Positions 42,620-54,900 are shown, numbered from the stretch's first letter. The stretch is 64,000 nucleotides of DNA from Bos javanicus (GCF_032452875.1 NC_083869.1:127416001-127480000); one strand, 5' to 3'. Numbers and translations are program-made. Notes: a model not told the origin generated them from the sequence alone.

Positions 42620-42780
42620 CTCAAGGCTGACAGACCTGGCTCTCCATCCAGGCCCCCCTCCTCGGTGCTCTGTGTGCCTCAGTGAGCTGTTTCACCTTGC
42701 TAACCTCAGTTTCCACATCTGTAAAACGGGCTTAACGATAGCAACCATCTCATGGGAAGAACATAGTGAAGATCCACTGC
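42620..42780 (+). mobile_element. MIR SINE
   Basis: CTAACCTCAGTTTCCACATC, then TGTAAAACGGGCTTAACGAT. Confidence 0.7.
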
Positions 42781-42839
42781 AAGATCACTTGTAACTCGCT
42801 CCACTCAGGGCTGGTCCACAGGGCACAGCGGCAGGATGA

Positions 42840-43065
42840 TGTCAGACCTACCACATGCAGGCGCCATGCTAAGCACTTTCCATGGGTTATCTTGCTTAAA
42901 CTTCACAACCACCCCGAAGGGAAGGGACTACTGGTAGCCCCCTGTCTTATAGGTAGGGAAGCCAAAGCTCAGAGGGGTGAAGACCCAGGCCCAAGGTCAC
43001 CATAGCTGCTGGCAGTGGAGGCGGGGATCTGAATCCAGGTGCTCTCTCTGCCTTGGAGGCGTGAT
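42840..43065 (-). mobile_element. MIR SINE (minus orientation)
   Basis: CAGGCGCCATGCTAAGCACT, then AAGCTCAGAGGGGTGAAGAC and GGGGATCTGAATCCAGGTGC. Confidence 0.75.
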
Positions 43066-43147
43066 CGGCCAAAAACTCCCTGGCCTTCCCCATCACCCTC
43101 CACCCGACACGTGAGCTTAACAACCCACTGGCTCATCTATCTGTTTG

Positions 43148-43455
43148 ATCTTTTTCTTTTTTTCAAGCTGGATTTTAGATTATTTATTATTTTTGGTCTT
43201 TGTTGCTGCGCGTGGGCTTTAAAGTAGCGGCTACTTGCAGCTAACGGGGGTTACTCTCTAGCTGCAGTGCGCGGGCTTCTCACGGTGGTGCCTTCTCTTG
43301 CTGTGAAGCATGGGCTCTAGAGCACGCAGGTCTCACTTGTCACACACGGGCTTTGTTGCCCCGCAGCACGTGGGATCTTCCTGGACCAGGGGTTGAACCT
43401 GTGTCCCTTGCATTGGCAAGCGGACTCTCCACCACTGGACCACCGAGGAAGTCCC
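43148..43455 (-). mobile_element. CHR-type SINE with target-site duplication
   Basis: A near full-length minus-strand copy. TTTGGTCTTTGTTGCTGCGC leads to CACTGGACCACCGAGGAAG. It is flanked by the direct repeat ATCTGTTTG at 43,139-43,147 and 43,456-43,464. Confidence 0.9.
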
Positions 43456-43576
43456 ATCTGTTTGCTCTTGGAAGAGATACTGCTGAGTGAAGGGTGACTG
43501 GAGGCCCAGAGCGGGCAAGGCACCCGCCAGGAGCCGCAGGCAAGATGATGCTAGAGCCGGGACTAAACCCAGGGCC

Positions 43577-43644
43577 CCCTGCGGGACCCGGATGCCGAGG
43601 GCCGGGGGGCGGGGCGGGGGGGGGGGCCCTGCGGGACCCGGATG
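43577..43644 (+). repeat. GC-rich tandem duplication with a G-run
   Basis: CCCTGCGGGACCCGGATG occurs at 43,577-43,594 and again at 43,627-43,644 (period 50 bp). Between them are G-tracts (43,600-43,626) able to form a quadruplex. Confidence 0.85.
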
Positions 43645-44776
43645 TCGTTGCCACTTGGGCCTCTCCTCTGCTCTGCCCTGCCCCTGCTCACCCTCTCTTG
43701 GTGAAGGAGAGCTCCCGGACTCCCCAGGCCACTGGGGTGTGCCACTGACGCCCCAATCTTTTCTTTTCCACTGAGAGGTGATTTGCCCAGAACATGTTGA
43801 ACACTTTAAAAATTTGGTCACATTGTAACCATTTGGGTTACCATGGTGACCTCATTTTGAATTCACTTCCCAAGGGGGAGGTGGTAATAATTAATACAGC
43901 TCTTAGTGCTGGCTGCCCGCCCACAGTGAGCATGGGGAGGATCACAGAGTCCCCTGGGACCAACTTCCCCAGGGGAAGCAGGGCTTCCTCCCTCCTCTGA
44001 GCAGGGTCCTGGGGCTCCCCGAGGAGGCAGGGGAAGGGATAGGACGCCTCCACCCTGCCCCCACTTTTTCACCCCCAACAGCCATGTTGTTGGGGCTGAA
44101 CTAGATTGGGAAGCTCCCTTTTACGGATGGGGAATATGAGGTTCAAATGAATACAGGGCCACATGACAAGATCCAGGCAGCATCTCCATTGGGCCAGAAG
44201 GTGGGTTTCCTGGGCTTCGGGACAGGGCTTTGGGGATTGCCAAGGTTGGGGGAAGTCCAGGTCTGAAAGCTCTCCCTTTCTTAAGTGCCTGCAAGAGCTA
44301 GGGAGGAGGAGCTGGCTGGCTTGTCTGCTGGGAAACTGGAGTAGGCATGGCTTGGGCAAAAAGCTGGGAACTTGGGAACATCAACTATAGAAGCTGGGTT
44401 TTAGTAAAGGGGTGGAGAGAAGGGGAGTTGGGGGAATGGCTTTGATTATCTCTGGTCATACCCCCAAATTGAGCTTGCTGTCTTCTTCATCTCAAGCAAA
44501 ATAAACCCAACAACGCCCGTGACTTTAGTATGCTGCCATCAGGTGGCGGTGTAATGGGGCTGTTCCTATCAGATAGGAAACCACAAAAAAAAAATTTCAC
44601 TCATTTTTCAAAACAGACAAAAGTCTAAAGAATTAGATGTATACATTATTTCACATAATTTTTAAAAACTGAGATAGTATTTTAGAAGAAAGATCCCTGC
44701 GATATAAGTTGGCAAGTCCTTCCCTGACTCTTAATTGTATCTATCTTCCAGCTGTAAACTTTGGGTTCTTTGGTAG

Positions 44777-44974
44777 TCTGATGCTGGGAAAGATTGAAGG
44801 CGGGAGGAGAAGGGGATGACAGAGGTTGAGATGGTTGGATGGCATCACAGACTCAATGGACATGAGTTTGAGTAAATTCCGCGTGTTGGTAATGGATAGG
44901 GAGGCCTGGCGTGCTGCAGTCCATGGGGTTGCAAAGAGTCGGACATGACTGAGCGACTGAACTGAACTGAACTG
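44777..44974 (+). mobile_element. BovB LINE 3' end
   Basis: CTGATGCTGGGAAAGATTGA through GAGCGACTGAACTGAACTGA. Confidence 0.95.
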
Positions 44975-45059
44975 GAAATCTAACTTCATTTCTGTCTGGT
45001 TCATGACTGGAGCCTATCCCAGATGTTTTCAAGCCAACTCAGCATGCTGGAAAGAGCAG

Positions 45060-45335
45060 GGGATACAGATTCAGTGCCATCTCTCACCTCAATTAGTCCA
45101 GTTTTGGAGGTAGCTTCTCATTACCCCAGGTCACCCCACATCTGTACAGTAGACTTTCCAAATGCCCTGACATTTCCCCCACTGGGTTTTAACTCTGACT
45201 GCCTGCCACACCAGAAGGTTAATTCCTCCAGACACAGACTTTGGCCCATTCATCTCTGTAACTGCCCCAGATCTTAACAAAAATGCCTGGCACATGGATG
45301 ATGATTAGTAGTTTGTTGAATGAACAGATGAATTC
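45060..45335 (+). mobile_element. L2 LINE 3' end
   Basis: CCCATTCATCTCTGTAACTG, then AATGCCTGGCACATGGATGA and GTAGTTTGTTGAATGAACAG, the diagnostic L2 end. Confidence 0.7.
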
Positions 45336-45423
45336 CCATTTCACAGATGAGAAAACTGACGATCCTAGGGGGAAATGATAATACTGATCTGAACAGTAAC
45401 TGACATTTGTAATGTACCTGCCA

Positions 45424-45640
45424 GCACTTCCCAGGTGGTGCTAGTGATAAACAATCTGCCTGCCAATAAGGAGATGTAAGAAATGCAGGTTCAGCCCCTG
45501 GTCGGGAAGATCCCCTGGAGAAGGAAATGGCAACCCACTCCAGTGTTCTTGCCTGGAAAATCCCATGGACAGAGGAGTCTGGTGAGCTACAGTCCATTGG
45601 GCCACAAAGAGTCAGACAGGACTGAGTGACTGAGCACACC
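45424..45640 (+). mobile_element. Bov-tA SINE
   Basis: CACTTCCCAGGTGGTGCTAG through GACAGGACTGAGTGACTGAG. Confidence 0.93.
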
Positions 45641-46609
45641 CACATGTATCTACTATGTGCCATATATATTAAATTCATTTAGTTCCCACAATAATTCTAG
45701 GAAGTAGATACTATTATTACACTCATTATACAGATTAGGGAGCTGAGCCTGGAAACGGTTGGGATGGGAGAACAACTGAAGGAGAGATTAAAAAAAAAAA
45801 AAGTCCAGTTCAGCAGTTCATTTGGGAAGAGGGAGCTGAGGGCAGGCATCATCCATCCATCCATTCATTTATTCAGGAAAAGTTTATTATTGCCAGCTGC
45901 CTGGTATTCTAGGGGATCCCTAGGGCATGGTGGGCCCTATGGTCTGTGGGTGAGCGCTGCCTGGTCTCCCTTTTTCACAATCAGCCTGTGAGTGGGGTTC
46001 TTCAGCCAGCGCCTCCTGGACAACCCATGACAGGCCACCTTGAAGGCCACATCCTCATTCTGCCTGGCAGTTTGGGTGGGAGAGGAGGGACAGCCTCTTG
46101 AGGAAGGCAAATGAGTCTCCTTGCATCTCATTGGTCCTCAGGGGGTTGAGGTTTTTCCTGAGCCAATCAGGGTGTCTGACTCCACCCCCAAAAGAGAGTG
46201 TCATCAATTCCAGCCAAGTCCAAGTTAGGAAGGTGAGAGCACTGGACCTGCTAAAGAAAAAAGCAGGGTTGGGTGGAAAAAGGTGAGGTGCCCTGACGTG
46301 GCCACACTTGCTGCTGTTGCCTGAAGTTGAGAGGGCACAGACCAACCCCGACCTCACCAGAGGAGCTGCTGGCCGCCCCCACCCCCAAATCGAGGAGGCC
46401 AGCCTCCCGGCCACCCTTGCTCTGGCTGACTGCGAGCTTGGACAGGGCCTGTCTGCTCACCCACACAGAGCCCTGGGCCTGACCCAGGCAGGGCCCATGA
46501 AAGCGCTTGCCCACTAGACCTTCTCTGACTCTGTGATGTCTCGACTGGGCTGAATTCCTGTCTGTCTCTCTCTCTGCACACCCCAGCCACAAAGCCCCTC
46601 CCTCAAAGC

Positions 46610-47515
46610 CTCACTCACTGTTGGTGGAAATGTAAGTCGGTCCAGCCACTATGGAGAAAGTCCTGGAGGTCCCTCAAAAAACTAGAAATAGAGTTGTCTA
46701 TGATCCAGCAATACCACTCTTGGGCATATATCCCAAGAACACTGTCATTTGAAATGATTTATGCACCCCTAGGTTCACAAGGCAATGGCACCCCACTCCA
46801 GTACTCTTGCCTGGAAAATCCCATGGACAGAGGAGCCTGGTAGGCTGCAGTCCATGGGGTCGCGAAGAGTCCGACACAACTGAGCAACTTCCCTTTCACT
46901 TTTCACTTTCCTGCATTGGAGAAGGAAATGGCAACCCACTCCAGTGTTCTTGCCTGAGAATCCCAGGGACGGGGGAGCCTGGTGGGCTGCCATCTATGGG
47001 GTCGCAAAGTTGGACACAACTGAAGCGACTTAGCAGCAGCAGCAGCAGCAGCAGCAGGTTCATAGCAGCACTATTGACAATAGGCAAGGCATGGAAGCCA
47101 CCTAAATGTCAATGGATAGATGAATGGATAAAAAGGATGCGAACATATATACAATGGAATACTACTCAGCCATAAAAGGAATGAAATCATGCCATTCGCA
47201 GCAACGTGGGCGGACCTGGAGGTTATCATGCTAAGAGAAGTAAGGAAGAGAAAGACAAACACCGTATAATGTACATGTGGAATCTAAAATATGACACAAA
47301 GGAACTTATCTACAAAACAGAAAAAGGCTCACAGGCACAGAGAACAGACTTGCAGTTGCCAAGGGGGAAGGGGGAGGGGAGGGATGGATCCGGAGTCTGG
47401 GATTAGCAGACGCAATCTTCTTATCCATTATATATAGAACGGATAAACAAGGTCCTCCTGTACAGCACAGGGAACTATATTCAGTATCCCGCGATAAGCC
47501 ATCATGGGGGAAAGA
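46610..47515 (+). mobile_element. Ruminant L1 fragment split by a Bov-A2
   Basis: The first part holds CTCACTGTTGGTGGAAATGT and CCAGCAATACCACTCTTGGG. It resumes with CATAGCAGCACTATTGACAA, ATACTACTCAGCCATAAAAG and GTGGAATCTAAAATATGACA. These encode the end of L1 ORF2 and the 3' UTR. It stops abruptly near 47,515 without a poly(A) tail. Confidence 0.9.
46777..47058 (+). mobile_element. Bov-A2 SINE (dimer) with (CAG)n tail
   Basis: CAAGGCAATGGCACCCCACT, two BovA monomers, GAAGCGACTTAGCAGCAGC, then a CAG run at 47,033-47,057. AGGTTCA flanks on both sides (46,770-46,776 and at about 47,055-47,061), which marks the target site in the L1. Confidence 0.93.
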
Positions 47516-47582
47516 GCCCTCCCTCTAACTGCTAGAGGAATCCCAGGCTGCAAGAGACGTGTGTCTCAGGGAGGCTCGGCTT

Positions 47583-47708
47583 GGGCAGGCCAAAAAGTTC
47601 GTTCGGTTTTCAGTAAAATTAGAAGGCACTTTTTTTTTTCATTTTCACCAAGAACTTTATTGAACACCTTATTCATTAACCAGATGAAACTTTTGGCCAA
47701 CCCAATAG
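47583..47708. mobile_element. Mariner-type miniature DNA transposon
   Basis: About 125 bp with imperfect terminal inverted repeats. The left end is GGCAGGCCAAAAAGTTCGTT. The right end reads, in reverse complement, GGGTTGGCCAAAAGTTTCAT. Ruminant mariner-family ends begin this way. No transposase is present. A T-run (47,630-47,639) lies inside. Confidence 0.75.
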
Positions 47709-47937
47709 ACGTGAGGCGGCCAGAGGCTTCATTCCCTGCCTGTGTGACGCTGCCTCTCTGAGCCTGAGTTTCCTAACCTGTGAGTACAACAACCAACCTC
47801 TCGGGGTTGTTGGAACACATAAGGGTAGGTGACCCCAGGGCCCATAGGAGGGGAGCGCTCAGAGAGACTTTTCTCCTGTTTCCTGGGGCAGGAGGGCGGG
47901 GGTAAGGGAATGCAGAAGACGGCTGGCTCACAGTCCG

Positions 47938-49215
47938 ATTCCAGTACTTATTCTCTCATCCAGCAGACACTTATGGAGCATCTTCTACTATGTGCCAGGC
48001 ATGCTACTGGGCGCCAGGGATACAGCAGTGAGCCAAACAGACAAAAATCCCTGGCTTCATGGAAGCGACATTTTCCATCAGGGGAGACAGACAAGCCACA
48101 AGATAAATAGAAACTTTTAAATGTGAAAGATAGTAATTAACACTGAGAAGAAGCAAGCAGAGAAGAGGCATAGAGAGTATTTGGTTTTAGCCGGTCAGAA
48201 TGAATCAGACATTTGAAAAACAAGGAATAAAACTGTCACAGCCAAGAGCAGCCTAAGAGATATGATGACTGAATGTAATGCAATGTCCTCATGGGGTCCT
48301 CAAACAGAAAAGGGGCGTTAGGTAAAAACTGAGGAAATCCGAATGAAGTGTGGAGTCTAGTAAATAACAGTGTATCAATATTGGTTCATTAATTATAACA
48401 AAGGTACCAAGTTCACGTAAGATGCTAATCATACGGGGAAGTTGGGTGATGAGTACAGGAATTTCTATACTATCTAATCATTTTTTTCTAAAATTGATTT
48501 ACACCTAAAACTGTTCTAAAATAAAATGCTTATCAACAGTGAGGGAGACAGCAAGTGCGAAGGCCCTGAGGCAGGAGCATGCCCAGCAGGATTAGCAAGT
48601 CCTGGCACTGCTTGATGGAGAGTGGGAGGAGAGGCAATCAGAGAGACAAGTGGAAGATGAATTGTGTACAGGCTGGCAGGACGTTATGAGGACTCTTTTC
48701 TTTGCTCCAAGGATTATGTAGATTCACTGGAAGTCTGACATCACCTGATTTGTGGTCTAACAGCAGCTCTCTGGTTGCTTTGTTGGAACCAGACAGTGTG
48801 AGGCAAGGGCTGAAGCAGGAAGGCCAGTGAGGAGGCTCCTGCAGATGTCCGGGTGACAGAGGATGGTTGGTCAGACCAGAATGGTAGCAGTGGGGGAGGG
48901 GAGAACGGGTCAAGTTCTGGAAATATGTTGTATTTCCAGGGGTAGAGTTGACCAGATCTGCAGACGGATGAGACGTGCAGCATGAGAGAAGAGGAAAATC
49001 CAGGGGCCGCCCGAGCCACTGGAAGGATGGAGGAAGACAGGTTTGGGAGGCAATTAGGTACTCAGTTTAAAAAGACTGAGTCAGAGGGCCCGTGAGACAC
49101 CCCAGAGGAGCTGTCAAGTGGCATCTGGAAATACAAGTCTGGAGTTGAGGAGTGAGCCCTAAACTGAAGACTATGAACGTGGGAGTCAGCAGCAAAGAAA
49201 GAAAATTGCAAATTC
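47938..49215 (+). mobile_element. Long old interspersed repeat (class uncertain), split by an L1M end
   Basis: A series of phrases common in mammalian genomes occurs in a fixed order: CTATGTGCCAGGCATGCTAC, GATACAGCAGTGAGCCAAAC, AAGTGCGAAGGCCCTGAGGC, AGGAGGCTCCTGCAGATGTC, then CAAGTCTGGAGTTGAGG. It appears to be one ancient element about 1 kb long interrupted at about 48,185-48,535. I cannot name the family with confidence. Confidence 0.5.
48185..48535 (+). mobile_element. Old L1 (L1M-type) 3' end, nested
   Basis: CAGTGTATCAATATTGGTTC, then CATACGGGGAAGTTGGGTGA and AACTGTTCTAAAATAAAATG. Same phrase family as the copy at 236-432. Confidence 0.65.
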
Positions 49216-49322
49216 TCAAAGCCGGGGAGGCAAGATCCCCTCGGGAGAAGGGAGGGTGAATGCTGAGGTGTGGAGATAAACACACACACACACGATTTAT
49301 GAGCACGGCCGTTTAAATGAGC

Positions 49323-49510
49323 TTATGTAAAGCAATTATCCTTCAGTAAAAAAATAAATTAAAAGAAAAAAAGAGCTTAGAGGGACTTCTCTAGTGGTTA
49401 AGATTCTGTGCTCCCAATGCAGGGGGCACAGGTTGGATCCCTGGTCAGGGGACTAGATCCCACATGCTGCGACTCAGACCCGACACAGCCAAGTAAAATT
49501 TTTTTTAAAT
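49323..49510 (+). mobile_element. L1 tail remnant followed by a CHR-type SINE
   Basis: GTAAAGCAATTATCCTTCAG with an A-rich tail (49,323-49,372), then GGGACTTCTCTAGTGGTTAA through CACAGCCAAGTAAAATTTTT. Confidence 0.8.
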
Positions 49511-49679
49511 ACTTATAATAATAAATCAAATAAATGAGTTTAGAAGCTTCCATGCTTTAGCTCATATCATCCTGGCAACAAACTCTCCAGCCCACTTCTT
49601 GTGTGTTCCTCCTAAAACAGCTGAGAGGATTAGTGACCTGATGGGCGAGGTGAAGTGCAGATAAGCCCAGTGCCTGGCT

Positions 49680-49810
49680 GGTGCTGATTCACTGAGTTCT
49701 CACAGCACCAGTGTGACCTGGGGACAGTTTTCATCATCCCCATCTGACAGATGAGGAAAGTGAGGCACACAGAGTTTAGGGGACTTGGTGCAAGCTCTGT
49801 CTGACAGTGA
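49680..49810 (-). mobile_element. MIR SINE fragment (minus orientation)
   Basis: CATCCCCATCTGACAGATGA, then GGAAAGTGAGGCACACAGAG. Confidence 0.65.
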
Positions 49811-50302
49811 AAACCATCCTGGGAGGTGGGGGTCCTATCCCTCTCTGCCTTCCCAAGGGGTTCAGTTGATTCCGAGTCAGGGCTGATCAGTGGGCAGATA
49901 GACAGGGCCTCCCCGACAAAGGCCCAAGGTATCTGCTACAGTTCACCGGAGTCCCAGAGAGACCGAGCGCAGCGTAACTGCTGCACCACCTGCCACGAGC
50001 GCCGCCTGCTGGGCGAATTCCTCTGGTTCTCAGGACACTTGGCTTCTGGTGCAGCTGCTGGAACAACAACGCTCTCAGGACAATGAGCACGTCAAGTTGT
50101 CAGTTCCCCTGGGGGCCCAGCTTTATAGATGCCTGGGAAGCTGTAACATGTGCTCTCAAAGCTACTTTTGATGTTTCAGAAAGGCTGCACAGGTGACTTG
50201 AAAGGTAGAATTCTCTGGCTTTTCAGCTCCACTGGCCCTGCAGTGGATCAGAAGTTCTCTGAGCAGTTACCTCCTGGACTGATATGATATTGGTGCCATG
50301 CC

Positions 50303-50525
50303 ATGCTGGGCCAAGTCACTTCAGTTGTGTTCAACTCTGTGCGACCCCATGGACTGTAGCCCCCGCCAGGCTCCTGTGTCCATGGGATTCTCCAGGCAAG
50401 AATACTGGAGTGGGCTGCCATGCCCTCCTCCAGGGCATCTTCCCGACCCAGGGATTGAACCCAAGTCTCCTTCGTCTCCTGCATTGGCAGGCACTCTTTA
50501 CCACTGAGCCACCTGAGAAGCCCCG
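50303..50525 (-). mobile_element. Bov-tA SINE
   Basis: AAGTCACTTCAGTTGTGTTC through CACTGAGCCACCTGAGAAGC. Confidence 0.92.
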
Positions 50526-50632
50526 GACAGCTGTGTGGCCAGCTAAAAGCCCCTTCGGTCCTGGTCCAGCCCCAGACCCACAAATGCCCATAAGACCTGT
50601 CTGAGGCCCCAGGCCCCAGCCATTACCCTCTA

Positions 50633-50785
50633 GTTCTCAGCCCTGGTTGTACATTAGAAACCCCTGTGGAGTTAAAACAAAACAAAGCCCAGGTTCCTCC
50701 CAGCCTGGTGAGATACGGCTCTTAGGGGGTGGGCCCTGGGGATGAGCAATTTTAAGAGCTTCCCCGGTGGTTCTAACAAGTGAGG
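50633..50785 (+). mobile_element. MER5-type DNA transposon remnant
   Basis: GTTCTCAGCCCTGGTTGTAC, then GGGTGGGCCCTGGGGATGAG and CTTCCCCGGTGGTTCTAAC. Confidence 0.55.
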
Positions 50786-51064
50786 GACTGACTCTTGAGG
50801 CCTGCTTCCCACCACCCCCTGCCGCCAGACACTGCAGTGCCTGGAGAGGAACGCCAGCCCCCTGGGACGCCAGATCTGCAGATTTTCGAAAAAAAACAAA
50901 CAAAAATCTGGACAGTGTGAAATCTCTCAATTCTCAAATGTTGAGTTGTTGTTTTGGCTTTTAATTCCAATGAAAGTATGTTTTAAAAAACATTTTATTA
51001 TAAAAGTAATAGTAGGTTTATTGTGGAAAATTGGGAATATATAGAGTGAGATACAAAGAAGAAA

Positions 51065-51292
51065 GGGCTTCCCAGGCAGGACCGTGGTAAAGAACCCCCT
51101 CTCTGCCAGGGCAGGAGACATAAGAGATGTGGGCTCGATCCCTGGATTAGGAAGATTCCCCTGGAGAAGGGAATGGCTACCCACTCCAGTATTCTTGCCT
51201 GGGAAATCCCATGGACAGAGGAGCCTGGCAGGCTATGGTCCATGGGTCGCAAAGAGTCGGACAAGACTGAAGCAACTTAACACACACACATA
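51065..51292 (+). mobile_element. Bov-tA SINE
   Basis: AGGGCTTCCCAGGCAGGACC through GACAAGACTGAAGCAACTTA, with a short CA tail. Confidence 0.93.
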
Positions 51293-51747
51293 AAGACGAA
51301 AATGAAATTCACTTATAATCTTAAGTGCCTCTTAGGTTCTGAATAGGCATAGGCAGTGATTCAGAACATTCTGAAAGAGAGTCCCTATGTCAGTGTGCTG
51401 GGGGAGCGGGGGCCCCCGGAAGTCTTTTCCTATGGAAACGGAGTTCCATTTCTTGAAAGCCTGGACATGCAACACCTTAAAAGCTGGCCCCTCAGACCAT
51501 TGATGCTTGTCAGAGACAGACTTGGAGAACATCCCCTGCTCTTTAGATCAATATTTCTTCTTCTTGATACATAATAAAAATTAGATTTAGAAAGAAATCT
51601 TTAGGGCAGAACTTCTGCTGTCCGATGGCACTGGCTCTGGAGGGCAAAGAAGCCCTCTCGCTAGGCTCGCATGTGCCCCCTGGTGGCAGCTGGAGGGATG
51701 GTGTCACAGGGCTGGGCTCCAGCGCCCGCCCTTGCTGCTCTCAAGTC

Positions 51748-51938
51748 GGTGGTTCTCAAAGTGGGGTCTTGGGACCCAGGATCACCTGGGAACCTGTTAC
51801 AAACACAAATTTTCAGGCCCTAAACCTCAGTTCTTCTGCATAGAAACTCTTGAGGGTGGGGCCCAGCAATCTGTGTTTTAACAAGCCATTTAGGCACTTA
51901 TGATGAAACTTCCAAGTTTGAGAACTACGGTTCTAAAT
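51748..51938 (+). mobile_element. MER5A-type DNA transposon
   Basis: GTGGTTCTCAAAGTGGGGTC, then AGGATCACCTGGGAACCTGT, GGGTGGGGCCCAGCAATCTG and AGTTTGAGAACTACGGTTC. Both ends are present as imperfect inverted repeats. Confidence 0.8.
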
Positions 51939-54900
51939 AACCTCAGGCCTGGTACCAGATACTGTGTTGAAACGGCCCAGGCTCTGAGGCAAAAGGCAAT
52001 GACCGTGCCGAAGGTGCTGGTGCTGGGTTAACACACCTCCTCAGCCCCACCTCCCTCTCGGCCCTCAGGTGTCTGGAGGCTGCAGAGCTGGGGAACGGGC
52101 GGAATGGATCACTGCCCAGAGTAAACCCATCCTGGCTTCTTGGACACAGCTCAAAAGACCACACCATGTTGTATGACGCTAAACCTGGGATTCTTAGGAC
52201 AGAGATCAGAGGTATAAGGGCAGGATGATTCCAGAACTCTCTAGCAAGCCCTTCCTGAGGGCAAGACTTAAACTTCAGCAGAGGAATGAAAAGACACATT
52301 GAGGTAGGAATAAAGCAGAGATGAGGTAAGCCCAAGGAAGGAGGAGACCAGGAAGTGTGGTCCCCTTTGGCAGATGGATCAATCTTTAACCAGATACCTT
52401 CCAGGAAGAAATGCTTCATAATTCGATTACTGGCAAAATGAAAAAGCCCCACGTTGACTCAAGATGCCGCTGAACCGGCACCTGGGGAAATTCGATCTGG
52501 GTAAAAAACACCTAAGCCCCCAGTAGGTTCCCTGCAGCAAGGCTTTCCTGACAGAGAAGTGACTGTTTGCAGGGGATCCAGCGGTTAAGGAAATCTTGGC
52601 ACCTGGAAAATTCAAGCAGGAGTTTGTAGAGAAAATGTGACAAGAAAAACAAGGTTTCAGCAAAAACCAGAGGCAGGCAGATGGAAGAAGTCACGGTAAA
52701 TATGCCACTTCAAATTTTCCCCTCTCCTAGAAACAGTTGTTTATACTGTCATTCTAACAGAAAATACTATTCCGGAGATGTTCTGAGTTAGTTAAGACAT
52801 CATATTTCAGGGTACATGTCTCATCTAATAGTTAGCTTTATTCATTCAGTAAGGATTCATCGAGCACCCGCTATGTGGCACTCACTGTTCTAGGTGCTGG
52901 GATTACAGGGGTCCTCACAGAGTTTGCATTCTAATGAAGAGCAGGGAAAGGTAATACACGAAATAAGCGAAAGGTGTTACACTTTGGGTTCTTCCTCTCC
53001 AGCTTGCCCCTCATTGATTAAGTTCTCATTCTGAATTTTCAAAGATGAACTAGAAGAGGGACAGTGTTGAGGCTTCGGGTTGGGAAAACCGGCTAAGGCA
53101 GGGCTTCTTAACAATTCATAAGCAACGGAATCACCCGGAGACATTGTTCAAGTGCGGGTTTAACCAGAGGCCTGGAGAAGAGCTCCCGGGTGCAAGCCAC
53201 GTGCTAAGGAGCTCCCTTGGAAGTCAGGCTGTGGGGACAGAGTCCCCAGCGTGCCCAGTCGGCCCAGGATGCCGACTCCCAGCCAGGCCGGCCAAATGGC
53301 CACACCCTGCGGCAGCTCCAGCTCCGGAGCTCGTCGGAGGCCCTGGCCAGTGCACGGAGCGCTCTTCCTCCTGATTCCCACAGTGTCTCCTCCTGGGCGG
53401 CTGGGCAGTCAGGAGCAACGCTGCTGCCGTTTAGTCGACCTTCTTAAAGGCAAGGAAACAGCACCCACCCGAGAGGTTGTGCTGGCGGCAAGCCGAGAGC
53501 AGACTGCCCTCCCCATCTAGAGGGCTCTGCCCAGCCCAGAGCAGACTAGGGCCTTCAGAGAGGGCAATGCTGCAGGCCTGTGAAGCCAGCTCAGCACGAA
53601 ACACCACTGAGTCACAGAAAACCCGGTGTTTATGGGGCTCAAGGGCCTTTAACCTAAACAGGTCTAGTTGCTGCAGGCCACAGTTGACTAGTTTTGGCCT
53701 TCCTTGAACTGGCTCTGGGGTGGGTTTCCAGTTTCCTGTTTTGTCTTCCTCTGGGATGATGTGAATTTCGCAGGAAGCAATCTGAGAGCAGCTGTTAAAA
53801 ATGTTCAGCCTTCCAGGTGGCTTGCCACAGCCCTGTGGAAACAGGCATGTGAGCCTGGGCAACTGGGATGGCAGGAGAAAGGACTATCCCCTTCCTTTTA
53901 GGCTGGGAGCCATGAAGAACTGTTTATTCTCATTTTGTAGGGGGTCTTGGAAAGATGATCAGAGAGGGAATGGGCACACAACAGCTATTTCCTGATGTAA
54001 TGTTGGGAGACGTCAATAAAGAGAAGTTATCAGCCAATCAAAAGGCATGCAGGCTGCTTTTTCTGTAAATCATCATCCGGAATGGCAAACATTATTTTCT
54101 GGCCTGCAATAAATGATACTGTACTATCACAGAACCATTTCATGATGGCCCTAGAATAACAAAGACAACAACTGGGGATCTCCTTGGTGGGAAAGAACAC
54201 GACAGTGAGAGGCTCTGGGCAGACACATTCCTTGAGGGAGGGTGAAGGCAAAAGCCAAGCGGAGGGGTCTCCCCTGGGGAGCCCAGCTCCCAGAGTTAAG
54301 TGTGGTATGTTTGCAGCAGCCTAGGTGGCCGAGACTCAGGAAGGCTGTCCAGCTATAGGGCCAGGGCTGAGGTGCCCAGAGCAGAATTTTCCAAAACTGG
54401 AGCCAAGGTCAATTGTAACAATGGCCAAGAGAGGAAAAGAGCGGCCCAGAGGGGCAGGCAGCTGGCTACTCAGAGGATGAAAACAGGCAAAGCCCCTAGA
54501 AACAAGGCAGGACTACAGACATGGTTACCCTGGAAATCAGCTCAGGACACGCAGCAGAAGGGAAACCCGATAGGGTACTGGCCACAGAGAGGCCCGACAA
54601 GACTGTGGAAAATGGAATTTGCTCTTAAAAATTTCTCACCAACTACCTTCCGACTCCACCCCTAACTTGCTTTTTGTACCAGAAAACAAGTCAACTTTGT
54701 TTCTAATGCCATGGAGAAAGGAAAAGGCGGGGAGGGAGGAGGAGGGAAGGAAGAGGGAGGGTGAGGGGTAAGAATGGATGCATCCTAAGTAAGACCAGAA
54801 GGAAAACCGCCTGAGAGCTGGGGTGGGCTCATCCCATGTCCTGCACCTGAGCCCCGCTGTCAGGGCGTGGAACCGAGGGCAGGAGAGTGAAAATCTAAGG

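Noticed and set aside
43333..43821. 162-codon minus-strand open frame
   Set aside because: Part is a CHR SINE and part is the GC-rich duplication. No known fold.
2630..51292. Numerous tRNA-Glu-like segments
   Set aside because: They are the heads of Bov-tA and CHR SINEs, fused to BovA or CHR bodies with A-rich tails. None is an isolated tRNA gene with an intact cloverleaf.
51943..52452. 169-codon minus-strand open frame downstream of MACO1
   Set aside because: No recognisable domain, no plausible splice or poly(A) context, and composition like the surrounding DNA. It could be tested by conservation but is not supportable here.
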